Source: Vibrio hangzhouensis
Lineage (GTDB): Bacteria; Pseudomonadota; Gammaproteobacteria; Enterobacterales; Vibrionaceae
NCBI RefSeq assembly: GCF_900107935.1
Contig: NZ_FNVG01000003.1
Span: forward strand, 186,001 to 250,000
DNA length: 64,000 nucleotides
Direction of reading: 5' to 3'
Part shown: one piece after another, positions 28,279 to 41,092 of the stretch
How the letters are laid out: each line of letters begins with the position of its first letter
Position numbering within the stretch: position 1 is the stretch's first letter
Translations under genes and position numbers: made by a program
The notes under the pieces: generated by a model
What the model saw: only the letters and a program-made list of their open reading frames with translations
The model's database searches: none
What the model was told of the DNA's origin: nothing

Positions 28279-29562
28279 TTAGATTAAATTTAGTATCAGT
28301 GGGTTAAGCAAGCCCGCGGTCATAAAGAAAATCACCATCCAGACAATAGGCAGCTTGAAATACTTCATGAGTAGGGCGCCAAACAGCACCCAGGCCAGAT
28401 CCAAGCCAGTAAACACAGCGCTTAGAAATACTGGTTGATAAAGCGCGGCAAGCAGTAGACCAACCACCGCAGCATTGACACCTGTTAGGGCACCAGATAC
28501 TAAAGGGATACTGGCGAGCTGTTGCCAGTTATTTAACACCCCGACAAGCAACAGGAATCCGGGCGCAAATACCCCCAGCGTTGCGATCATTGCGCCTGCC
28601 ACGGGAGCGGAAGGCAAAAGTTCATAGCCAATATAGGTGGCGAAGGTGAACATAGGGCCTGGTACAGCCTGTGCAGCTGCATAGCCGGTTAAGAATGCAT
28701 CTTGAGAGATCTGCTCACCAACAATATTCTGTAGTAAAGGCAGTACAACGTGACCGCCCCCAAAGACCAGACTACCAGCCTGATAGAAATCGGCAAATAG
28801 AGCCACCGACTCAGACAGTGGCGACAATAAAGGCAGCGCGATAAGCAACAACAAGAAAACAATCAGGGGGCGCGTTGAGAAAGAGGGCTTTGTTGGTGAG
28901 GTTGGGTGTGATTCAGGTGCTAACCAGCGAGCACCTACAAACGCAGCGAGCAGTAGCACCAGTATCTGTGCGGAGATGGTTTGTATTATCAGCAAGGTAA
29001 CGGCGGTGAAAATGCATAACGACGCTGTTAGCTTACTATTGCAGAAGTTTTTATACATCCCCCAGGTCGCATCGGCAACGACCAGCACAGCCAGCAATTT
29101 CAGTCCATGGACCACATTTTGAAAGTAGCTCGTGTCCGTCAGTTGACTGCTGACCATGGCCAACAATAGCATTAGTAAGACAGAAGGAAGAGTGAATCCC
29201 AAAAAGGCCATAATGCCCCCGCGTATCCCTGCACGCTGATAGCCGACAGCAAAACCAACCTGACTGGACCCCGGCCCAGGAAGAAACTGACTCAGAGCCA
29301 CGATCTGAGCGTATTGTTCGTCCGTTAGCCATTGCCTTTTTTGAACAAACGCGCTGCGGAAATAGCCAATGTGGGCTGCCGGTCCTCCGAAACTCACCCA
29401 GCCAAGGGCAAAAAAGATCTTAAAGATTGTGAGCAGGGAGGCGGACTCAGGAGAAGCCCTGAAAGTAGGTTCTTTACTTAATGTAGACACCACGATACCT
29501 ATGAGATTGAAATGACTTTTTGGATTAGCGCAGATAGTAAGATGTGTATTACAATGATTCAA
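28279..29562 (-). CDS. chrA: Chromate transporter ChrA
   Basis: A 427-residue CHR-superfamily membrane protein (long-chain type) with two homologous halves. The first half has GWVSFGGPAAHIGYFR and LPGPGSSQVGFAVGY, the second SLVFGGGHVVLPLL and AVPGPMFTFATYIG, the diagnostic repeated motifs. It exports chromate in characterised cases, though a physiological oxyanion substrate is equally possible. The start is uncertain: the ATG given is only 22 bp from the divergent LysR start, and GTG codons at 29493 and 29490 would leave a more normal 90-bp promoter gap and keep all conserved sequence. Confidence 0.9.
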   Translation of the reverse strand: MNHCNTHLTICANPKSHFNLIGIVVSTLSKEPTFRASPESASLLTIFKIFFALGWVSFGGPAAHIGYFRSAFVQKRQWLTDEQYAQIVALSQFLPGPGSSQVGFAVGYQRAGIRGGIMAFLGFTLPSVLLMLLLAMVSSQLTDTSYFQNVVHGLKLLAVLVVADATWGMYKNFCNSKLTASLCIFTAVTLLIIQTISAQILVLLLAAFVGARWLAPESHPTSPTKPSFSTRPLIVFLLLLIALPLLSPLSESVALFADFYQAGSLVFGGGHVVLPLLQNIVGEQISQDAFLTGYAAAQAVPGPMFTFATYIGYELLPSAPVAGAMIATLGVFAPGFLLLVGVLNNWQQLASIPLVSGALTGVNAAVVGLLLAALYQPVFLSAVFTGLDLAWVLFGALLMKYFKLPIVWMVIFFMTAGLLNPLILNLI

Positions 29563-29584
29563 ATTAATAGATTAGATAGTTAGT

Positions 29585-30529
29585 ATGAATCAAATGGGAC
29601 AAGGTGGGCTGGACTGGAAGCGAGTTGACCTCAACCTGCTGGTGATATTCTACCAGCTGTACCAAACTCGCAGTGTTTCTATAGCGGCGCAAAAATGCTT
29701 TGTTAGCCAGTCTGCCATGAGTCACAGTCTGTCAAAGCTCAGAGTTCTGTGTGGCGATCGTTTGTTTGAACGCAAGGGACATCGGATGGTGCCGACGGAC
29801 CGTGCCTCTGAACTGTTCCCAACCATAGAACAAATATTGAACTTGGTTGAGTTTAAAGTATTGCCCAGCGATCAGTTTCAGGCCTGTGATTATGCAGGTA
29901 CCTGCAATATTGGTTTGACGGATTATGCGGAGTTTATTTTTGCTCCAACCATTTATGATGCCATTCTGGCACAGGCGCCAAACACAAGAGTGAATTTCAT
30001 TAATGTGAATCGCCATAACTATCAATCCGTTAGTGAACAAGATAACCTCGATATCCTTATTGGTAGCATTCCCGATCTGGCTCCTCAGTTTGCGGCGCAG
30101 ACACTGTACACAGAGAAACACGTCTGTATATACGATCATTCGGTCGTACAACTTGATTCACTGGATGTAGGGACTTTTACCTCATTGCCACACTGTTTAG
30201 TCAGTCCGGAAGGCGTGTTTGTCAGCAATGTGGACAAGCATCTGGAAGCGATTGGGCTAAGCCGACAGGTCAAAGCGGTTTCGAGAAACTTCCTGACTAT
30301 TGGTCGGTTGGTTTCCGGTCGGGCAATGTTTGCCATTGTGCCGGAGAAAATGGCACACATTAGTCTGATGCAAAGTACCCTGAGATCGGTGCCTCCGCCT
30401 GTACCCGTCGCAGATTTTGATATTGCGATGATTTGGAAGCAGCAGGCCAGTGTGAGTGACAAGATTCACTGGCTAAAGGATACCATTTATGACGCGATTT
30501 CAATCTCATTAGGCAAAAGTATACTTTAG
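29585..30529 (+). CDS. LysR-family transcriptional regulator divergent from chrA
   Basis: A 314-residue regulator. The helix-turn-helix is DLNLLVIFYQLYQTRSVSIAAQ with VSQSAMSHSLSKLR, typical of the NodD/LeuO-like subgroup (SQSAMSHSLSKLR). The remainder is the periplasmic-binding-protein-like effector domain. It is transcribed away from chrA with starts only 22-90 bp apart, so it probably controls chrA and itself. The inducer is unknown. Confidence 0.87.
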   Translation: MNQMGQGGLDWKRVDLNLLVIFYQLYQTRSVSIAAQKCFVSQSAMSHSLSKLRVLCGDRLFERKGHRMVPTDRASELFPTIEQILNLVEFKVLPSDQFQACDYAGTCNIGLTDYAEFIFAPTIYDAILAQAPNTRVNFINVNRHNYQSVSEQDNLDILIGSIPDLAPQFAAQTLYTEKHVCIYDHSVVQLDSLDVGTFTSLPHCLVSPEGVFVSNVDKHLEAIGLSRQVKAVSRNFLTIGRLVSGRAMFAIVPEKMAHISLMQSTLRSVPPPVPVADFDIAMIWKQQASVSDKIHWLKDTIYDAISISLGKSIL

Positions 30530-30726
30530 TGGTAAGGATTACACTAAAGTGGCCATTTCGCATGATAACGTATCCGGTTAGTCAGTTTTGTTGCATATTC
30601 ATATGTACGGATAATAAGGCTGTTAATAAAGTGATCGACCCCACAACGTCAGTAATTTCTAGCAATATTTGATCAAAAACAACGCTTTCCCCTCTTTATT
30701 TCCCAAAAATTAATGCTAAGTTTCTC

Positions 30727-30742
30727 GTGTAAACGTTTCCAA
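30727..30742 (+). promoter_or_regulatory. GalR-type operator before the beta-galactoside operon
   Basis: GTGTAAACGTTTCCAA carries the AAACGTTT core with a good left flank. Its centre is 48 bp before the binding-protein start. The same core stands before the mgl and gal operons and the galR gene in this window. Confidence 0.75.
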
Positions 30743-30782
30743 ATGGAAGCAAAAACCCCTACACAAAATGAGAATAATAGTT

Positions 30783-32042
30783 ATGAAGAAGCAAATGGTT
30801 AAAGGATTAGTGGCCTCAGCAGTAGGCTTAGCTTGTTTCAGTCAAACCGCGTTCGCCAAAGACATTACGGTATGGGCATGGGATCCGAACTTCAACGTTG
30901 CCATCATGCAAGAAGCAGCGGCTAAATATGAAGCCAAGCATGAAGATGTTAACGTGAAGGTAGTGGACTTTGCGAAAGCGGATATTGAACAGAAGCTACA
31001 CACTATGCTGGCATCCGGCATCACTTCTGCACTGCCTGACGTAGTATTGATTGAAGACTATAACGCTCAGAAGTATTTGCAGTCGTATCCTGGCTCATTT
31101 GCTCCAATGACTAATGCTGTAGATTATCAGCAGTTCGCACCTTATAAAGTGAATGTAATGACCGTCGGCGACGAAGTATACGGCCTACCATTTGATACGG
31201 GTGTATCAGGCCTTTACTACCGTACTGATATTCTCGAAAAAGCAGGTTTCAGCGCTAAGGACATGGAAAACATCACCTGGGATCGTTTCATAGAAATTGG
31301 TAAACAGGTAAAAGAGAAAACGGGCGTCTCTATGTTGGGTAACAACCCATCTGATTTGGGTCTGTTACGTGTGATGATTCAAGGCGCAGGTAGCTGGTAC
31401 TTTAATGAAGATGGCAGCCTCAATATTGCGAATAACAAAGCACTGGAAGAAGGCATCAAGATTTTCCGTGATTTGCATCGTACCGAGATTGCCCGTCCAA
31501 CTATCGGCTGGTCTGAGTGGGTTGGTGCGGTCAACAGCGGCGCTGTGGCTTCTATTACCACAGGTGTTTGGATTACAGCGTCTGTAAAAGCGGGTGAAGG
31601 TCAGGAAGGTAAATGGGCCATTGCGCCGACACCTCGCCTGGATCTGGAAGGGTCGGTTAACAGTTCTAACCTAGGCGGTTCAAGCTGGTATGTACTGAAT
31701 GCGTCTAAAGAGAAAGCAACGGCTATCGACTTCCTGAACGAGACATTTGGTAAGGATAAAGATTTCTATAACCAAATTCTTCAACAGCAGGGTGCTGTAG
31801 GCTCGTACTTACCAGCTGGTAACACCGAGGCTTATCAATATGAAGACAGCTATTTCAATAAGCAGAAGATCTACTCTGACTTCAACAAATGGGCAGCAGA
31901 AATTCCAGCCGTAAACTATGGTATGTACACCTATGAAGTTGATGCGGCCATTGCAGCGCAAATGCCGTCGATTATGCAAGGTGCACCGATCAACAAAGTG
32001 CTGGAAAGTGTTGAACAACAGCTGAAGTATCAGATTCAATAA
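30783..32042 (+). CDS. Sugar-binding protein of a beta-galactoside ABC importer (LacE-like)
   Basis: A 419-residue family 1 (MalE/UgpB-type) extracellular solute-binding protein. The start at 30783 gives a standard signal peptide (MKKQMVKG, hydrophobic core, AFAKD). An ATG five codons upstream has no ribosome site. Typical binding-protein motifs follow (VWAWDPNFN, LPDVVLIEDYNAQKY, YGLPFDTGVSGLYYR). Together with the two permeases, LacZ and the ATPase it forms a five-gene operon like the lac ABC systems of Agrobacterium, so lactose or another galactoside is the likely ligand. It is followed by an attenuator-like hairpin. Confidence 0.88.
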   Translation: MKKQMVKGLVASAVGLACFSQTAFAKDITVWAWDPNFNVAIMQEAAAKYEAKHEDVNVKVVDFAKADIEQKLHTMLASGITSALPDVVLIEDYNAQKYLQSYPGSFAPMTNAVDYQQFAPYKVNVMTVGDEVYGLPFDTGVSGLYYRTDILEKAGFSAKDMENITWDRFIEIGKQVKEKTGVSMLGNNPSDLGLLRVMIQGAGSWYFNEDGSLNIANNKALEEGIKIFRDLHRTEIARPTIGWSEWVGAVNSGAVASITTGVWITASVKAGEGQEGKWAIAPTPRLDLEGSVNSSNLGGSSWYVLNASKEKATAIDFLNETFGKDKDFYNQILQQQGAVGSYLPAGNTEAYQYEDSYFNKQKIYSDFNKWAAEIPAVNYGMYTYEVDAAIAAQMPSIMQGAPINKVLESVEQQLKYQIQ

Positions 32043-32051
32043 TAGTTTTTC

Positions 32052-32094
32052 TTTTGCCCCCATTTCTGCTGCGAGTCAGGGTGGGGGCCTTTTC
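32052..32094 (+). terminator. Attenuator-like hairpin between binding-protein and permease genes
   Basis: GCCCCCA (32056-32062) and TGGGGGC (32082-32088) pair with an inner CTG/CAG helix, followed by a pyrimidine-rich tract CTTTTCTTCTCTTT. Partial termination here would raise binding protein over permease. Confidence 0.6.
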
Positions 32095-32114
32095 TTCTCT
32101 TTGTCGGTGTCATT

Positions 32115-33031
32115 ATGAGTGAATTAGTCAAGACGATTAAGTCAACTTCCAAAAATAATAAAAACAGCTTTCAGCGTTTTTATGATATTAATGGCTGGGG
32201 ATTTGTATTACCGGCGGTAATATTAGTCTCTCTGTTTATGATTTATCCCATTGTTAACTCCCTTTGGATGGCCATGCACTCCGGGCGTGGCGTTATTATG
32301 GAGTTCGTTGGGTTTGGTAACGTAACGCGTTTATTTAACGATCCGGTATTTTTAAAAGCACTGTCTAACACTTTCATATTCCTTATTATTCAAGTGCCGA
32401 TTATGATTTTGCTGTCTCTGGCATTATCGTCTTGTTTAAACTCACCAAATCTTAAGTTCAGAAGCTTATTCCGACTGGCGATCTTCCTACCATGTGTTAC
32501 TTCCTTGGTGGCTTACTCTATTCTGTTTAAGAGTATGTTTGCGTATGAAGGCATTGTGAACTCTTTCCTGATGTGGACAGGCATTGTAAGCGATCCAATC
32601 CCTTGGATGGCCGACCCATTTTGGGCCAAGGTGACCATCATCATCGCGATTACCTGGCGCTGGACGGGTTACAATATGATCTTTTTCTTGTCAGCAATGC
32701 AGAACATCGACAAGTCGATCTATGAAGCCGCTCGTATTGAAGGTGTGAGTCCTATCAAACAGTTCTTCTTCATTACGGTACCACTGCTTAAACCCGTTAT
32801 TCTATTTACCACTGTGATGTCAACGATTGGTACCTTGCAGTTATTCGATGAAGTGGTCAACATTACCGCGGGTGGTCCGGCGAACGAAACACTGACTCTA
32901 TCAATGTATATTTATGATTTGTCGTTTAAGTTTGTTCCAAACTTTGGTTATGCCGCGACGGTATCGTACGTCATCGTATTCTTTGCAGCTATTCTGGCTA
33001 TGCTTCAATTTAGAATTGCGAGGGATAAATA

Positions 33032-33032
<1 letters not shown>
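32115..33032 (+). CDS. Sugar ABC transporter permease (LacF/MalF type)
   Basis: A 305-residue inner-membrane permease of the BPD_transp_1 family with six main helices after a 35-residue cytoplasmic N-terminus. The EAA loop that docks with the ATPase is visible as YEAARIEGVSPIKQFFFITVPLLKP. The stop codon overlaps the next permease start by one base (TAATG), so the pair is coupled. The partner is the MalG-type permease downstream. Confidence 0.9.
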
Positions 33033-36959
<3,927 letters not shown>

Positions 36960-37006
36960 TTGCGATAAGCGACAGATGAACCCTACCAGAGAACGAATTA
37001 TAGCAT

Positions 37007-37031
37007 TCGCCCGGTGCCGGTCATTGGGCGA
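37007..37031 (+). repeat. Hairpin between lacZ and the ABC ATPase gene
   Basis: TCGCCC (37007-37012) pairs with GGGCGA (37026-37031), with extra weak pairs inside. There is no T run. It lies in the 97-bp gap within the operon and may be a processing or stability element. Confidence 0.4.
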
Positions 37032-37056
37032 GTGACACAAGAATTAAGGATAGAAC

Positions 37057-38142
37057 ATGGCAGATATTAAACTTTCCAATGTGGTAAAACGATACGGTGA
37101 TGCGACCGTTATTCACGGTGTCGATCTGGACATCAAGAAAGGTGAGTTTGTGGTTTTTGTTGGCCCTTCGGGCTGCGGTAAGTCTACCTTACTGCGTCTT
37201 GTCGCCGGTCTGGAAGAAATTACCGACGGTGTTCTGGAGATAGACAATAAGGTGGTCAATCACGTTGACCCGGCTGAACGTGGTATTGCGATGGTATTCC
37301 AGTCCTACGCGCTGTACCCCCACTTGACAGTGGAAGAGAACATGGGTTTTGGGATGAAGATGAACGGTTTCCCAAAAGAGGAAATTAAGCAACGTGTCGA
37401 CCGCGCCGCGAAAGCACTACAGCTTGATCATCTAATGGATCGCAAACCGAAAGACATGTCTGGTGGTCAACGTCAGCGTGTGGCTATTGGTCGTGCGATT
37501 GTTCGTGACCCGAAAGTATTCCTGTTTGATGAACCACTATCCAATCTGGATGCGGAATTGCGTGTTGATATGCGCTTGCAAATCGCCAGCCTGCACCGTG
37601 AACTTGATACGACCATGATTTACGTGACTCACGATCAGGTTGAAGCGATGACATTGGCGGACAAAATTGTTGTGTTGCGTGACGGTCGTGTTGAGCAAGT
37701 GGGCTCGCCATTAGAGCTCTACAACAAGCCAGCGAACGAGTTTGTCGCCGGGTTTATTGGTTCTCCAAAGATGAACATGTTGCCAGCTCATGTCACACAG
37801 GTCGGAGAGGGTAACATCACAATGAGGCTTCCTGATGATCAGTCGATCACAGTGAATGTGGACACCAGCAAAGTGAGAGAGGGGGACAAGGTTACATTTG
37901 GTTTGCGCCCTGAGCACATTGCCCTCGATGGTAGTGGCGAGCAGAAACTGCATTTTTCAACCCGAGCGGTAGAGCGCTTGGGGAACAGCACCTATTTATT
38001 TGGCGTGGTGGGGGGATTTGATAACTACCGAGTGCATGTGTCTGGTGACTTTGAAGTGACCCGCGGTGATGAGTTGGATCTGAGTTTCAATGTAGAAGAT
38101 TGCCATATCTTCTTAGATTCACTTTGCATTTCTAACATCTAA
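37057..38142 (+). CDS. Sugar ABC transporter ATP-binding protein (MalK/UgpC/LacK type)
   Basis: A 361-residue ATPase. Walker A is GPSGCGKST (about 37-45), the signature MSGGQRQRVAIGRAI, Walker B VFLFDEPLSNLDAELR, and the switch histidine is in VTHDQVEAMT. The C-terminal 120 residues form the MalK-type regulatory/TOBE domain (FGLRPEHIAL). It is the last gene of the beta-galactoside operon and the only ATPase for the two upstream permeases. The start follows AAGGATAG. Confidence 0.92.
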   Translation: MADIKLSNVVKRYGDATVIHGVDLDIKKGEFVVFVGPSGCGKSTLLRLVAGLEEITDGVLEIDNKVVNHVDPAERGIAMVFQSYALYPHLTVEENMGFGMKMNGFPKEEIKQRVDRAAKALQLDHLMDRKPKDMSGGQRQRVAIGRAIVRDPKVFLFDEPLSNLDAELRVDMRLQIASLHRELDTTMIYVTHDQVEAMTLADKIVVLRDGRVEQVGSPLELYNKPANEFVAGFIGSPKMNMLPAHVTQVGEGNITMRLPDDQSITVNVDTSKVREGDKVTFGLRPEHIALDGSGEQKLHFSTRAVERLGNSTYLFGVVGGFDNYRVHVSGDFEVTRGDELDLSFNVEDCHIFLDSLCISNI

Positions 38143-38143
38143 T

Positions 38144-38175
38144 AAAAATGGGCTAGCAATCGCTAGCCCATTTTT
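38144..38175. terminator. Bidirectional intrinsic terminator, lac operon / MATE gene
   Basis: AAAAATGGGCTAGC and its exact complement GCTAGCCCATTTTT enclose an AATC loop. Perfect symmetry with A5 and T5 ends lets it work for both convergent units. Confidence 0.93.
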
Positions 38176-38196
38176 CTATCCGCTACTTTCCATCCG

Positions 38197-39540
38197 CTAT
38201 GTCAAGGCGAAGCGTGTCCACACTTTAGAGCGCCAGCGTCGAATCATTACGATACCGCGAACCCACTCATCCATGCCAATAGCAATCCATGCGCCTATTA
38301 CGCCGTAGCCCCAATGGATGCCAAGTAAATAGGCAAACAGTACTGCCACTCCCCACATGCTGAGAATGCCCATTTTTACCGGGAACTTAATATCACCAGC
38401 GCCTTTCAGTGCTGCAATGAAGATCAGGTTAGATACCCGCCCTGACTCAACAAAAATAGAGCCACCAATAAGCAGTGCTACTAAAACAACAATTTCGCTA
38501 TCTTGCGTGAACAGGTCAATCAATGGGAAACGGAACAGGAACAGCAGTACAACAATACCGGTCGATGCGATTAGGCCCACTAAATAGTATTTCTGAACTC
38601 GGCTTAAGATGTCGTCGATCCAGCCTTTACCGATAAAGTAGCTGGCTTGAATTTGTCCTGCTTGCCCCAGAGCTAATGCAAATGCAAACGACACGCGAGT
38701 GATATTTTGTGCGTAAGTATAAGCGGCAAGCGAGGATGTTCCCATCTGCACCACGAAATATACGATTGTCATTTGTGCCATGTTGTAAGAGAGAATCTCT
38801 CCGGCGTTCATAGCACCTATCTTCATGATTTTCTTATACAGCGCCCCAGGAATGTTCCGCCATTGTTGGAATGGCAGCTCGATACGCTTTGAACGCACTA
38901 CCCGAATCATCATCAGAGTGCCAATCACCTGGCTGACAACGGTCGCTGTGGCTACACCGCTGACACCAAATACCGGCAGGCCGAAAGGCTGATAGAGCGC
39001 GACATAGTTTCCGGCAATATTAATCACGCCAGCGATTAAATTGATCACCATAGGGGAGCGAGAGTAACCATGGCTACGCAAAATGGTGGTCAGTACGATA
39101 CCGATAGTGACGTTAAAGGTCATCGAACCGCTGATAATCAGATATTCATAGCCAAAAGCAGCGACCTGATCTTCTAAGCCAAATAGCGCAATAAAGTGCT
39201 CGGCACCCAAAAATAGAGACAAGCTGAGCGCACTACCGACGGCGATGGCCAGTAAAATGCTCGCGACGCCGGTTTGTGCGGATTCTTCGAACTTTGACGC
39301 GCCATTATATTGAGCAATAAGAATACCTGTACCACTGCTGACCATCATGGAAACAACAATCAGGAAAAAAGAAATTTGCGTGATGACACCCACCGCAGAG
39401 ACCGCAAGGTCGGAGTAGCCACTGAGCATGAACACATCCGTGGTATTGAGGGCGGTTCTTAGCAAAACTTCGACAAAGATTGGCCAAGTCAACGCTACGA
39501 TGTTCATTCGTTTGTTGAGCGCTGAAGCATTCTCAGACAT
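38197..39540 (-). CDS. MATE-family efflux transporter
   Basis: A 447-residue protein with about twelve membrane helices in the MatE family (NorM/DinF-like; two MatE halves). TWPIFVEVLLRTALNTTDVFMLSGYSD and the equivalent second-half segment KIMKIGAMNAGEILSYNMAQ show the internal duplication. MATE proteins expel organic cations or other solutes with Na+ or H+. Its location is odd: it stands between the lac and mgl operons and is divergent from mglB across a region with at least three GalR-type operators. It may export an excess sugar or sugar phosphate derivative, but this is only inferred from position. Confidence 0.88.
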   Translation of the reverse strand: MSENASALNKRMNIVALTWPIFVEVLLRTALNTTDVFMLSGYSDLAVSAVGVITQISFFLIVVSMMVSSGTGILIAQYNGASKFEESAQTGVASILLAIAVGSALSLSLFLGAEHFIALFGLEDQVAAFGYEYLIISGSMTFNVTIGIVLTTILRSHGYSRSPMVINLIAGVINIAGNYVALYQPFGLPVFGVSGVATATVVSQVIGTLMMIRVVRSKRIELPFQQWRNIPGALYKKIMKIGAMNAGEILSYNMAQMTIVYFVVQMGTSSLAAYTYAQNITRVSFAFALALGQAGQIQASYFIGKGWIDDILSRVQKYYLVGLIASTGIVVLLFLFRFPLIDLFTQDSEIVVLVALLIGGSIFVESGRVSNLIFIAALKGAGDIKFPVKMGILSMWGVAVLFAYLLGIHWGYGVIGAWIAIGMDEWVRGIVMIRRWRSKVWTRFALT

Positions 39541-39983
39541 TTGATTACGCCTAGTTATTAAATGAGCAGGTTAAAAGGGCGGCAAGTTTACTCCTAAACA
39601 GAGTAAACGCAATAACAATAGTTGGAGTAAGGCTATTTTGACACAATGAAACTTGTTGTAAACGTTTTCATTTTATAGTTGGTGTAGCAGGTATTTTCGT
39701 CGTAAATGCCAGAAGAAAAAAGAGATAGCGATCTCGCTGTTACACTACGAAACGTTTGGAACGGCTTTTTTTATATGATGTGTTAAGTGATTCAAACAAA
39801 TTAAACAGTTAGTTACATTAATCGTTACATTTGTAAAAAATTTTAACTTCCTCACATTAATTGTTCGTTTTATCACTATACTTCCGGTTAAACGTTTTCA
39901 CTTTGAGTGCAATTTAGCCAAACAATAACGTTTTTACTCCCTACACAAACAACACAATAAAATAAACAAATAGGACTTGTTCA
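39541..39983. promoter_or_regulatory. Divergent control region MATE / mglBAC with several GalR-type operators
   Basis: This 443-bp gap contains no gene. The AAACGTTT core occurs at 39660-39667, 39750-39757 and 39890-39897, with centres 90 and 140 bp apart, plus a weaker TAACGTTT at 39926-39933. TATACT at 39877-39882 could be the mglB -10, which would put the start point inside the third operator. The first operator is 120 bp from the MATE start and could act on that gene as well. Confidence 0.7.
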
Positions 39984-40958
39984 ATGAAAAAGTTAACTCT
40001 TCTAGCTGCGCTATGTGCTGGCATGGGCTTCGGAACTCAAGCAGTTGCGGGCACAACCGTAGGTTTCACTATCTACAAGTATGACGATAACTTCATGTCT
40101 GTCGTACGTCAGGCGATTGAAAAAGAAGCAGGTCAAGACAGTGATACTCGTATCCTGATGAACGATTCTCAGAACAGCCAATCTATGCAGAACGACCAGG
40201 TGGACGTTATGCTTGCACGTGGTGTACAAGCACTGGCCATTAACCTGGTTGACCCTGCTGCGGCACCAACTATCATCCAGAAAGCAAAAATGGATGATGT
40301 GCCAATTGTTTTCTATAACAAAGAACCAAGTGCCAAAGCGCTGGCCAGTTACGACAAAGCATATTACGTAGGTACCGACTCGAAAGAGTCTGGCATCATC
40401 CAGGGTGACTTAATTGCTCAGCAATGGAAAGCGAACCCAACTTGGGACAAGAACGGTGACGGCGTGCTGTCTTATGTTCTTCTGAAAGGTGAACCAGGCC
40501 ACCCAGATGCAGAAGCACGTACGACTTACTCTGTGAAAACCATCAATGAGAACGGCATCAAAACTGAAGAGCTACACATGGATACAGGCATGTGGGATAC
40601 AGCGATGGCGAAAGATAAGATGGACGCATGGTTGTCTGGCCCTAACGGCAGCAAGATTGAAGTGGTTATTGCTAACAACGACGGCATGGCAATGGGTGCA
40701 GTAGAAGCTCTGAAAGGAGCAGGGGCTGATATCCCAGTATTCGGTGTTGATGCTCTAGCGGAAGCACTAGCGCTTATCAAGTCTGGTGAAATGGCGGGTA
40801 CGGTACTGAATGACGCCGACTCTCAAGCGAAAGCGACCTTCGAACTTGCGCGTAACCTAGCAAATGGTAAAGAGGCAACTGAAGGCACTCAGTGGGAACT
40901 GAACAACAAAGTTGTACGTGTTCCTTACGTTGGCGTGGATAAGTCAACTCTAGAGTAA
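39984..40958 (+). CDS. mglB: Galactose/glucose-binding periplasmic protein
   Basis: A 324-residue periplasmic binding protein with a clear signal peptide ([23 protein letters not shown]). The calcium-binding loop typical of MglB is present ([25 protein letters not shown] spans it, with D, N, D as ligands). It also serves as a chemotaxis receptor ligand in related bacteria. It is the first gene of mglBAC and is followed by a stable hairpin before mglA. Confidence 0.95.
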   Translation: MKKLTLLAALCAGMGFGTQAVAGTTVGFTIYKYDDNFMSVVRQAIEKEAGQDSDTRILMNDSQNSQSMQNDQVDVMLARGVQALAINLVDPAAAPTIIQKAKMDDVPIVFYNKEPSAKALASYDKAYYVGTDSKESGIIQGDLIAQQWKANPTWDKNGDGVLSYVLLKGEPGHPDAEARTTYSVKTINENGIKTEELHMDTGMWDTAMAKDKMDAWLSGPNGSKIEVVIANNDGMAMGAVEALKGAGADIPVFGVDALAEALALIKSGEMAGTVLNDADSQAKATFELARNLANGKEATEGTQWELNNKVVRVPYVGVDKSTLE

Positions 40959-40970
40959 TCTAGCAATCCG

Positions 40971-40992
40971 GGGAGGAGCAAGCGCTTCTCCC
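40971..40992 (+). terminator. Hairpin between mglB and mglA
   Basis: GGGAGGAGC (40971-40979) pairs with GCTTCTCCC (40984-40992) around AAGC, nine pairs with one G-T wobble. No T run follows. It begins 12 bases after the mglB stop and is a likely RNA stabiliser or partial attenuator. Confidence 0.65.
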
Positions 40993-41092
40993 TCAACTCC
41001 CTTATCAAACACCTCGCTACCAATCATAACAATTGGTAAGGGATTGTTTTGTCTGTTTTTTACCTACTACCAGATAATTAATAAGTGATGCC

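Noticed and set aside
39541..39983. Hidden small gene or mobile element between the MATE gene and mglB
   Set aside because: No ORF with a ribosome site, no inverted-repeat ends and no target duplication. The content is explained by operators and an AT-rich promoter.
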